DNA from: an uncultured Spirochaetales bacterium
GTDB lineage: Bacteria > Spirochaetota > Spirochaetia > Sphaerochaetales > Sphaerochaetaceae
Direction: 5' to 3'
NCBI GenBank assembly: GCA_945947045.1
Contig: CAMEXG010000111.1
Span: 1-6,979 of the forward strand
DNA length: 6,979 nucleotides
The stretch's first letter is position 1. Each line of letters opens with the position of its first letter. Below, piece by piece: positions 1 to 5,311 of this stretch. The notes under the pieces were generated by a model, which was not told where the DNA came from, did not search any database, and was given only the letters and a program-made list of their open reading frames with translations. A program made the position numbers and the translations under genes.

Positions 1-626
1 CTCATACTGTTACGAAAATAGAGGGAAGAAAGAGAGTCGAAAGAATAACAGTCTCTGCTGTCGACGAAAAACGTAAGCCTATTCCAGGAACAGAAATCAC
101 TTTTGATGCTGATACTCTACTTTTATCTGTAGGATTACTTCCTGAAAACGAACTCTCTCGTCAAGCTGGAATATCGCTTTCTCCTGTTACAGGAGGCCCC
201 ATTGTTGATAATAGCTTCCAAACCGATCGTGATGGAATCTTTGCCTGTGGCAACGTTCTTCATGTCCATGACCTGGTGGATTATGTATCAAACGAAGCAG
301 AGAAAGCGGGAGAAAACGCTGCCCTCTATGCTCTCTCTGATAGAAAACCAAATAAAAAGAAAATCCCTATTTCTGTCTTTGGTCTCGCCAGATATACAGT
401 TCCTGAAATAATCGACGAAGACACCAAAGAAGACACAACTATCAGATTCCGTGTTTCAAATGTAAAGAAGGATGGAAAGATTACAGTAAGGGTAAACGGA
501 GAGGAAGTAATATCAAAGAAAAAAAGAATAATGGCTCCGGGAGAGATGGAGACATTGATAATCCCGAAACGTATTCTGGAGAAATACGAAACTATAGAGT
601 CTATTGAAGTAGGTACGGAGGACTAA
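1..626 (+). CDS. NAD(P)/FAD-dependent oxidoreductase, C-terminal part (5' end outside window), glycerol-3-phosphate operon
   Basis: The frame is open from base 3 and ends at TAA 624-626, giving the last 207 residues of a flavoprotein. The stretch at about 100-170 (DADTLLLSVGLLPENEL) is the end of an NAD(P)-binding fold of the pyridine nucleotide-disulphide oxidoreductase family. DGIFACGN followed by HVHDLVD (from base 231) is the conserved second FAD-contact motif. After it comes a roughly 100-residue basic, beta-rich extension (RFRVSNVKKDGKITVRVNGEEV), which I know as typical of the oxidoreductases encoded beside DUF1667 and glycerol-3-phosphate genes. The next gene starts 1 nt after the stop, so they share an operon. 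By context it probably passes electrons from glycerol-3-phosphate dehydrogenase to NAD(P) or another acceptor; that role is inferred. The N-terminal FAD motif (GxGxxG) and any partner dehydrogenase are not in the window. Confidence 0.87.
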   Translation, partial: HTVTKIEGRKRVERITVSAVDEKRKPIPGTEITFDADTLLLSVGLLPENELSRQAGISLSPVTGGPIVDNSFQTDRDGIFACGNVLHVHDLVDYVSNEAEKAGENAALYALSDRKPNKKKIPISVFGLARYTVPEIIDEDTKEDTTIRFRVSNVKKDGKITVRVNGEEVISKKKRIMAPGEMETLIIPKRILEKYETIESIEVGTED

Positions 627-627
627 C

Positions 628-993
628 ATGGAAAGATTTGAATTGACTTGTATCGGGTGTCCTCTTGGATGCCTTTTGACAGTTGAAAAGAATGGAGAAG
701 AGATAAAAGTTAAAGGAAACACATGTCTCAACGGTGAAAGATATGCAAAAGAAGAAGTGACTGCACCAAAAAGAATTCTTACTCAATCGGTAAAAGTGAG
801 AGATGGAGTAGATAAGATGTGCTCTGTAAAAACATCCGCTCCTATTCCAAAAGATATGATCATTAAGGCTTCTGAAATAATAAGAGAAAAAACCGTTGAC
901 GCTCCCATAGAAATCGGGAAAATCATTATTAGTAATATTTGCGATACAGGAGTAGATGTAATTGCAACTAGAGAAGTAAGGAAGAAAGCGTGA
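628..993 (+). CDS. DUF1667 family protein, four-cysteine partner of the FAD oxidoreductase
   Basis: A 121-residue protein that opens with C8-x2-C11-P-x2-C15 and has a fourth cysteine at C33 (GNTCLNGERYA). This is the DUF1667 pattern; it resembles the N-terminal iron-sulphur segment of molybdopterin oxidoreductases, so an Fe-S cluster or zinc is likely but unproven. The conserved PKRILTQSV block follows at about 47-55. The rest is a small alpha/beta domain with no membrane segment or signal peptide, so it should be cytoplasmic. The start is well supported by GGAGGA at 617-622, 5 nt before ATG. It sits between the oxidoreductase (1-nt gap) and glpP (4-nt overlap), the usual neighbourhood of this family. 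The probable role is electron relay within the glycerol-3-phosphate oxidising complex; this comes from context, not from a known activity. Confidence 0.85.
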   Translation: MERFELTCIGCPLGCLLTVEKNGEEIKVKGNTCLNGERYAKEEVTAPKRILTQSVKVRDGVDKMCSVKTSAPIPKDMIIKASEIIREKTVDAPIEIGKIIISNICDTGVDVIATREVRKKA

Positions 994-1544
994 AAGAAGA
1001 CATTTTCAAAACAAACCCGATTATTGCAGCTATCAACAACGATAAGCTCCTCCTTGAAGCTGAGAAGTGCGAAATTGACGTGGTGTTTGTTTTGTATGGA
1101 ACAATCCTTACCCTTCCTGGAATTGTAGAGAGATTGAAAGCCAAAGATAAAACAGTAATTGTCCACGCTGACTTAATAACTGGCCTTTCTTCGAAAGAAG
1201 TGGCTGTCGACTATATTGCAACGAACACTAAGGCTGACGGTATTATCTCGACCAAGACAAACCTAGTAAAAAGAGCAAAAGAGTTGGGACTCATTGCTGG
1301 GGAAAGAAGCTTCATTGTTGACTCTATGGCGCTCTCCACTACCATCTCCCACCTTACTTCTTTCAAGCCTGACTTCTTGGAAGTGATGCCTGGCCTGATT
1401 TTTCGCGTGATATCAGAGTTATCTTCCTACAATATTCCTATTGTTGCAGGAGGATTGATCAATAGTAGGGAAGAAATACTATCCGCCCTTAATGCCGGCG
1501 CCTCCGCTATTTCTTCCTCGTCTCCTTTGATATGGAAGATGTAG
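990..1544 (+). CDS. glpP: Glycerol-3-phosphate responsive antiterminator GlpP
   Basis: A 184-residue protein of the GlpP family, full length for that family. Characteristic blocks are visible in order: VIVHADLITGL (56-66), KADGIISTK (81-89), IVDS (109-112), EVMPG (131-135), IVAGGLI (151-157), and the terminal AISSSSPLIW (173-182). These follow the beta/alpha repeats of a TIM-barrel-like fold. In Bacillus, GlpP binds glycerol-3-phosphate and lets RNA polymerase pass a terminator in the leaders of glp genes. The start is GTG at 990, overlapping the upstream TGA by 4 nt, with AAGGA at 978-982 as ribosome binding site. Being last in the operon suggests it controls its own transcription through a leader outside this window. 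No antiterminator/terminator leader is visible here. Its last 38 bp overlap the opposite-strand gene. Confidence 0.88.
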   Translation: MKEDIFKTNPIIAAINNDKLLLEAEKCEIDVVFVLYGTILTLPGIVERLKAKDKTVIVHADLITGLSSKEVAVDYIATNTKADGIISTKTNLVKRAKELGLIAGERSFIVDSMALSTTISHLTSFKPDFLEVMPGLIFRVISELSSYNIPIVAGGLINSREEILSALNAGASAISSSSPLIWKM

Positions 1545-2397
1545 AATCTTTTAGATTTATACAAACCGCCACGCCAGAAAAAAGCAAGAAGATAGCCACC
1601 ACAATACCAGATACCAAAAGTAGGGTTCTCTCGTCTTTTCCTCCGCTTCCAAAGATATTCAGCATACCGCTTTCAAGGAAGATTAAAGAAACAAATGCGT
1701 GCGACACCTTTACTGTGTTTGCCACTTTTATGGCTGGGGTCTTGATCTTTCTGATGCTGATATACCCTTTTATTGCAGTCCCCACCTTCACAAATGAATA
1801 TAAAGCTGCAGCATAAACTATAACGCCAGGATAGTTGGGGGCTGAAGCGTTATAATACATCTCCAACACCATAAATAAATACAACACAGAAGAAAGAGAA
1901 AGAATAAAAGAAGAGATACGCGTTGCCACTATCTCTTTCTTTCCTCCCCGCTTCGCCCCCTCAATCACAATAAGTCTCATCATAGTAAGAAGAATGTAAT
2001 ATATGCCATTCTCAATAATCCAATGTGAGTTTATTACAACTCCATATATAGTCTTTATTAATGCATAAAGTATGTTGACTGGAATAGAGACAGAAAAGAG
2101 AAGAAAGAAGTGATACTTTTGGTCAGAGAAATATCTCTCCAATACTTTATTCTTGTCAGAAAGTCTCTTCTTCTCTTCTTTTATGTCGATTCTCTTTATT
2201 ACAAACACAACTCTTATGACGAAGATAGAGAGTGTATAAAAAGAGAACATGTAACAAAAGTAAGAGATAAGACTCTTTTCTAACGAGTAATAGAAAATAC
2301 AGAACAGCAATGAAGAAGATAGAATGACCAACAATACAAGAAGAAGTGGATGAACCAGCACTACTTTCTTAATCATTCTTTCGACCTTCTCTTTCAT
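1507..2397 (-). CDS. Uncharacterised integral membrane protein with about eight helices
   Basis: A 296-residue hydrophobic protein. I read transmembrane segments at about 12-36, 44-67, 96-121, 128-146, 160-181, 189-210, 231-249 and 259-281, with a charged cytoplasmic-looking loop at 68-95 and a basic tail. It has no signal peptide and no catalytic motif that I recognise. The segments NYPGVIVYAAALYSF (188-202) and the later RKIKTPAIKVAN and LESGML resemble an unnamed membrane family I associate with gut Clostridia, but I cannot put a function on it. The start is uncertain: ATG at 2397 has only a weak, too-close GAGAG. ATG at 2376 (residue 8) has GAGAAGG at 2385-2391, 8 nt before it, and would lose no membrane segment. 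The stop TAG at 1507-1509 lies inside the glpP 3' end. It diverges from the 2518 gene across 120 bp. Confidence 0.75.
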   Translation of the reverse strand: MKEKVERMIKKVVLVHPLLLVLLVILSSSLLFCIFYYSLEKSLISYFCYMFSFYTLSIFVIRVVFVIKRIDIKEEKKRLSDKNKVLERYFSDQKYHFFLLFSVSIPVNILYALIKTIYGVVINSHWIIENGIYYILLTMMRLIVIEGAKRGGKKEIVATRISSFILSLSSVLYLFMVLEMYYNASAPNYPGVIVYAAALYSFVKVGTAIKGYISIRKIKTPAIKVANTVKVSHAFVSLIFLESGMLNIFGSGGKDERTLLLVSGIVVAIFLLFSGVAVCINLKDSTSSISKETRKK

Positions 2398-2411
2398 GCT
2401 CTCATTACATC

Positions 2412-2417
2412 ACTATA
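2412..2417 (-). promoter_or_regulatory. Candidate -10 box for the minus-strand membrane protein gene
   Basis: On the - strand this reads TATAGT, 5 of 6 to TATAAT, with no recognisable -35 upstream. It would place the transcript start about 8 nt before the ATG at 2397, leaving very little room for a ribosome binding site. If it is real, it favours translation from the second ATG at 2376. Confidence 0.2.
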
Positions 2418-2445
2418 TTGTTTCGGAATTATTTCATTATTTAAT
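2418..2445 (+). promoter_or_regulatory. Candidate promoter for the 2518-3395 unit
   Basis: TTGTTT (2418-2423) and TTTAAT (2440-2445) are separated by 16 bp. The -10 matches the sigma-70 consensus at 5 of 6 positions, the -35 at only 3 of 6. Transcription would start near 2452, giving a leader of about 66 nt that contains the whole hairpin at 2482-2513. TATAAA at 2471-2476 is an alternative -10 without a matching -35. The region is very AT-rich, so chance matches are likely. Confidence 0.3.
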
Positions 2446-2481
2446 AAAACAGAAACATTTCAGAATGATTTATAAAACATT

Positions 2482-2513
2482 TTCTCCTTAAGCTACAGCC
2501 ATGATAAGGAGAA
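2482..2513 (+). promoter_or_regulatory. Inverted repeat that would sequester the Shine-Dalgarno of the 2518 gene
   Basis: TTCTCCTTA (2482-2490) and TAAGGAGAA (2505-2513) are perfect 9-bp reverse complements around a 14-nt loop, and U2481-G2514 can add a wobble pair. The right arm contains the whole ribosome binding site AAGGAG (2506-2511), 6 nt before the ATG at 2518. The left arm is therefore an anti-Shine-Dalgarno. In RNA this would form a stem that hides the ribosome binding site. In DNA it could also be an operator for a dimeric regulator. The repeat is read directly; its function is inferred. Confidence 0.5.
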
Positions 2514-2517
2514 GAAA

Positions 2518-2883
2518 ATGGACAAAGAAGTTCAGAGTTATTTAGTCAATAAAATCAAAAGCGAGTACACAGAGAAAACAAACACAGAATTTGAGGAGCT
2601 TATTTCTCTTGATAGAAAGATAAAGCTTCCTCCTTTGATCCAAGCATACACATGTGGAATAGTAGGAGCACTTATTCTAGGGTTCGGCATGTCGCTGATC
2701 ATGACAGATATAGGAGCAATCTTTGGAATAAACTCATCATTCACTGTTGGAATAATAGTCGGAATTCTGGGGCTTGCAATCTGCGGCATCAACTATCCCG
2801 TGTATATAAAGTTCTTGGACACAAGAAAAAAAAGATACTCACAAGAGATTCTAATGCTGGCAGACAAATTGGGAACAAACTAA
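2518..2883 (+). CDS. Small two-helix membrane protein of the family often labelled 'dihydropteridine reductase'
   Basis: A 121-residue protein with a charged N-terminal segment (about 1-38, with EYTEKTNTEFEELISLDRKIKLPP), two glycine-rich membrane helices at about 42-63 and 73-94, and a basic C-terminal tail (RKKRYSQEILMLADKL). Both ends should face the cytoplasm. I recognise the layout (ExY.EK...LD.K.K.P, then NYP.Y, then RKK.Y...IL.L.D.L) from a family widespread in gut Firmicutes that carries the automatic label 'dihydropteridine reductase'. Nothing here resembles a Rossmann or nitroreductase enzyme, so that label looks unfounded and the function is unknown. ATG 2518 has AAGGAG 6 nt upstream, buried in an inverted repeat. 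The next gene follows after 14 nt, so the two are probably co-transcribed. Confidence 0.72.
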   Translation: MDKEVQSYLVNKIKSEYTEKTNTEFEELISLDRKIKLPPLIQAYTCGIVGALILGFGMSLIMTDIGAIFGINSSFTVGIIVGILGLAICGINYPVYIKFLDTRKKRYSQEILMLADKLGTN

Positions 2884-2897
2884 ACAAAGAGGTATAT

Positions 2898-3395
2898 ATG
2901 AAAAAAGCACTAGCTATTTTACTTATCAGCATCGTTATGGTAACTGCACTGTCAGCTTATGAGGGAAGCACTTCGGTTTCATTCGCTTACACTTATGAAG
3001 AAGGCAATAAAATCGGTATTTCCAGTGACACTGCAGGATATTTCGATTCTTCCCTTGGATTCTATCTAGGAGTCGAAAGCGTTTTCAACGTAAAAGATTT
3101 CTCAGATTGGGAAGTAGGCTTAATCGTTGGCCCATCATACTCTTATTCTTTTTCTGGCACAGGAGTTTCTATCATTGCTTCTGTCGGCTTAAGTGGAGAA
3201 AGTACAATGGATTATTGTGCTTTTGGCATAGGTTCATGTTTCGGAGGAGAATGGAGAGTAACAGAGAGATTTGGACTTGGAGTCGGAGTAAAGCTTGGCA
3301 ACAACTTTGTATCTATACCATTCGATAATCCAAGTATTACAACAAACTCCAGATTCTTCGTTACTCCGATAGTAGGAGTAGAATTCTACTATTGA
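2898..3395 (+). CDS. Small outer-membrane beta-barrel-like protein, exported
   Basis: A 165-residue protein starting with a clear signal peptide: KK, a hydrophobic core (ALAILLISIVMVTAL), and cleavage probably near ALSA/YEG at residue 20. There is no lipobox cysteine. The mature part alternates polar and hydrophobic residues in glycine-rich strands separated by turns (SYSYSFSGTGVSIIASVGLSGE; ERFGLGVGVKLGNNF) and ends VGVEFYY, the aromatic C-terminus typical of outer-membrane barrels. The size suits about eight strands. Similar small proteins are common in spirochaetes; no specific function or ligand can be named. The ATG at 2898 is chosen because AAAGAGG (2886-2892) lies 5 nt before it and the signal peptide begins there; the frame stays open further upstream only as a shadow of the preceding gene. 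It is followed directly by a strong terminator. Confidence 0.75.
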   Translation: MKKALAILLISIVMVTALSAYEGSTSVSFAYTYEEGNKIGISSDTAGYFDSSLGFYLGVESVFNVKDFSDWEVGLIVGPSYSYSFSGTGVSIIASVGLSGESTMDYCAFGIGSCFGGEWRVTERFGLGVGVKLGNNFVSIPFDNPSITTNSRFFVTPIVGVEFYY

Positions 3396-3400
3396 TTACT

Positions 3401-3440
3401 AATAGCTCTTGAGATTTTGGTCTTAAGAGCTATTTTTCTT
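3401..3440 (+). terminator. Strong Rho-independent terminator after the outer-membrane protein gene
   Basis: A 14-bp stem, AATAGCTCTTGAGA (3401-3414) with TCTTAAGAGCTATT (3421-3434), has a single G-U wobble and a 6-nt loop (TTTTGG). It runs into a T-rich tract at 3433-3440. It starts 6 nt after the stop codon. It separates the 2518-3395 unit from the two-component cassette, which must therefore have its own promoter in the 46 bp that remain. Confidence 0.9.
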
Positions 3441-3474
3441 ACACTTCAGAAAAGAAATAGAAACACTTATCACT

Positions 3475-3480
3475 TACAAT
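3475..3480 (+). promoter_or_regulatory. Candidate -10 box for a leaderless response-regulator transcript
   Basis: TACAAT matches TATAAT at 5 of 6 positions and ends 6 nt before the A of the ATG at 3487, the usual distance from a -10 box to the transcription start. No consensus -35 lies 16-18 bp upstream, which would fit an activated promoter, or chance. The 25 bases before the ATG contain no purine-rich Shine-Dalgarno. Confidence 0.35.
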
Positions 3481-3486
3481 CGTCAT

Positions 3487-4158
3487 ATGGCGAAGATATT
3501 AGTATTGGAAGATGACAAAGATCTGAATAAGTCTGTATGTACTTTTCTATCATTAAAGAACCATGAACCTATTGGGTTTCTTAATGCAGAAGAAGCAATA
3601 GAAAGCTTAGAAAACAACAAATACGACATCATTATTTCTGATGTAATGATGAACACTATGAATGGCTTTGAGTTTGCAGAAACTGTTCGTAGTTTCAACA
3701 CCACTATTCCTATTTTATTTATGACTGCACTGGATGACATCAACTCCAAGACCAAGGGTTACAAAATAGGAATAGACGACTATATGGTAAAGCCAGTAAA
3801 TCTAGATGAGCTGAACCTTAGAATCGGAGCATTATTGAAACGGTCTGGTATAGAAGAGAAAAGTAAGATTACTGTAGGTGACTTTATACTTAATAAAGAT
3901 GAATACTCTGCTTTTTGGCAGGGAGAAGAAATACAGCTTACAAAGAGAGAATTTGAAATCCTCTTCACTCTTCTTTCCAACCCGAGGAAAACATTCAGCC
4001 GTTCCGCCCTCCTAGATAAGCTCTGGGACTGGGATTCATCGTCGTCTCCCAGAGCCATAGACGTCTATATGACGAAGCTAAGAAGCAAGTTAGAAAAGTG
4101 TACATCTTTTGAAATAGTAACAGTACATGGACTTGGTTATAAGGTGATCATCAAATGA
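3487..4158 (+). CDS. Response regulator, OmpR/PhoB family
   Basis: A 223-residue two-domain regulator. The receiver domain (about 1-118) has the acidic pocket E8-D9-D10, phospho-acceptor D52 (IIISDVMM), T80 (LFMTA) and K102 (MVKPV), so all key residues are present. The C-terminal winged helix (about 125-223) contains LTKREFEILFTLLSNPRKTFSR, AIDVYMTKLRSKLE and the final VHGLGYKV, all typical of the OmpR/PhoB class, which binds direct repeats in DNA. The start MAKILVLEDD is the canonical N-terminus, but there is no ribosome binding site before it. Its stop overlaps the kinase start by 4 nt (ATGA), so the two are coupled and form a cognate pair. The ABC exporter genes downstream are the probable target. 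The specific signal cannot be read from the sequence. Confidence 0.93.
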   Translation: MAKILVLEDDKDLNKSVCTFLSLKNHEPIGFLNAEEAIESLENNKYDIIISDVMMNTMNGFEFAETVRSFNTTIPILFMTALDDINSKTKGYKIGIDDYMVKPVNLDELNLRIGALLKRSGIEEKSKITVGDFILNKDEYSAFWQGEEIQLTKREFEILFTLLSNPRKTFSRSALLDKLWDWDSSSSPRAIDVYMTKLRSKLEKCTSFEIVTVHGLGYKVIIK

Positions 4159-5228
4159 AAATCAAACGACTATTATATGCTGCAAGAAGCTACATTATCT
4201 TTTTTCTCCTAACAAGCTTTGTTACAACCTGCAGTGTCATTCTATATATGAAGCTATTAATGGACTCTCTCGGATATGAGTTCACGAAAGTAGAACTCAA
4301 AAAATCATCAATCCTGACTTTTGCAAATGTTCTCTTTATTGCCCTGTTCTTTACTCTGGTAGACTATACAAGACGAAAGATCACAGTATATATACCAGCG
4401 AAAAAGATTCAAAAGTGCCTTACTTCCCTTACAAATGGCGATTACTCTGCAAGAGTAACAAAAATACATAAACGAACATCAAATATTAATATTTTTGATG
4501 ACATAGCTATGGACGTTAATAGACTAGCCATAGAGCTGGGAGGAGTCGAAATGCTTAGAGACGACTTCATAGCCAGTGTCTCCCATGAAATCAAGACACC
4601 TCTAGCTGTAATCCAAAACTACTCTATGCTTTTATCTTCTCCATTTCTTGAAGAGGAGAAGAGACAGGAATACGCCTTCATCGTTGGAGAACACAGTAGG
4701 AAACTAGCTGGTTTGGTATCCGATATACTTCGACTGAATAGGATAGAAAACCAAACTATCTATCCTCAGAGCGAGGAATTTGATTTATCGGAAGAAATAT
4801 GCTCCTCTCTTCTTTCTTTTGAAGACGTTTGGACAAAGAAGAACATTAATCTCTCTACAGACATAGAACAAGGAATAATGACGAAAGGAGATAGAGACTT
4901 AATGGTTCTTATTTGGAATAATCTCTTTTCCAATGCTTTCAAGTTCACTCCGCAGGATGGAGAAGTCAGAGTAACTCTAAAGCTTTATGGCAATAAATCT
5001 ATGTTGATAGTCTCAGATACAGGATGCGGCATGAATGAAGAAACAATGCGCCATATCTGGGATAAGTTTTATCAAGGCGATACTCAACAAAAACATGAAG
5101 GAAATGGACTGGGACTATCAATGGTGAAGAGAGTGGTATCTATTTTCAATGGAGAGATAGAAGTAAAGAGCAAAGAGGGAAAAGGAAGTTCTTTTATTGT
5201 AACTCTTCCCTCATACAAAGAAGAATAA
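4155..5228 (+). CDS. Sensor histidine kinase with very short extracytoplasmic loop
   Basis: A 357-residue kinase. Two membrane helices at about 13-34 and 52-70 are separated by only some 17-20 residues, too few for a folded sensor domain. A HAMP-like linker follows (about 72-127), then the H box SVSHEIKTPLAVIQ with H144, the N box WNNLFSNAFKF (N260), G1 DTGCGM (288-293), the F-box region WDKFYQGD and G2 GNGLGLS (316-322). All catalytic boxes are present, so it should be active. Short-loop kinases often sense signals within the membrane, for example with the help of an ABC transporter in BceS-type systems. The exporter genes lie 83 nt downstream, so sensing of a membrane-active compound or envelope stress is plausible. 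AAGGTGA at 4141-4147 is the ribosome binding site. Confidence 0.92.
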   Translation: MKIKRLLYAARSYIIFFLLTSFVTTCSVILYMKLLMDSLGYEFTKVELKKSSILTFANVLFIALFFTLVDYTRRKITVYIPAKKIQKCLTSLTNGDYSARVTKIHKRTSNINIFDDIAMDVNRLAIELGGVEMLRDDFIASVSHEIKTPLAVIQNYSMLLSSPFLEEEKRQEYAFIVGEHSRKLAGLVSDILRLNRIENQTIYPQSEEFDLSEEICSSLLSFEDVWTKKNINLSTDIEQGIMTKGDRDLMVLIWNNLFSNAFKFTPQDGEVRVTLKLYGNKSMLIVSDTGCGMNEETMRHIWDKFYQGDTQQKHEGNGLGLSMVKRVVSIFNGEIEVKSKEGKGSSFIVTLPSYKEE

Positions 5229-5249
5229 TGTCAAAAAACGTGGCAGTTA

Positions 5250-5265
5250 TGTAAAGAATTGTAAA
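5250..5265 (+). promoter_or_regulatory. TGTAAA direct repeat, candidate response-regulator operator
   Basis: TGTAAA occurs at 5250-5255 and again at 5260-5265, exactly 10 bp apart, so both copies face the same side of the helix. OmpR/PhoB-type regulators bind such tandem half-sites (the Pho box has an 11-bp period). It sits in the only sizeable gap of the cassette, upstream of the exporter genes. A weak -10-like TACATA is at 5274-5279, without a good -35. Six-base repeats in AT-rich DNA can arise by chance. Confidence 0.38.
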
Positions 5266-5300
5266 TGGAACTCTACATAGATGAAAAAGTACCATTTATG

Positions 5301-5306
5301 TGGAGG
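5301..5306 (+). promoter_or_regulatory. Ribosome binding site that fixes the ABC ATPase start
   Basis: TGGAGG lies 5 nt before the ATG at 5312. It overlaps an in-frame GTG at 5300, which would extend the protein by four residues but has no ribosome binding site of its own. This makes ATG 5312 the preferred start. Confidence 0.8.
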
Positions 5307-5311
5307 ATCCA

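Noticed and set aside
1540..1562. AATCT/AGATT hairpin as a terminator for glpP
   Set aside because: The stem is only 5 AT-rich pairs with a 3-nt loop and no T-run, too weak to call.
1532..1816. 94-codon open frame on the + strand after glpP
   Set aside because: It lies opposite the well-supported membrane protein gene, has no ribosome binding site and gives no recognisable protein.
2467..2488. Minus-strand mini-frame beginning ATG near 2481, preceded by AAGGAG
   Set aside because: It is six codons long and its apparent ribosome binding site is simply the other arm of the inverted repeat, only 3 nt from the ATG.
2652..2897. In-frame upstream extension of the outer-membrane protein by 82 codons
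   Set aside because: It only shadows the two-helix protein gene in another frame. The ATG at 2898 has a good ribosome binding site and begins a classic signal peptide.
3780..4058. Minus-strand open frame within the response regulator gene
   Set aside because: It is the antisense shadow of a fully conserved regulator with all expected motifs in the + frame.
5300..5311. GTG at 5300 as start of the ABC ATPase
   Set aside because: The TGGAGG ribosome binding site overlaps this codon, and ATG 5312 has ideal spacing and matches the usual family N-terminus.
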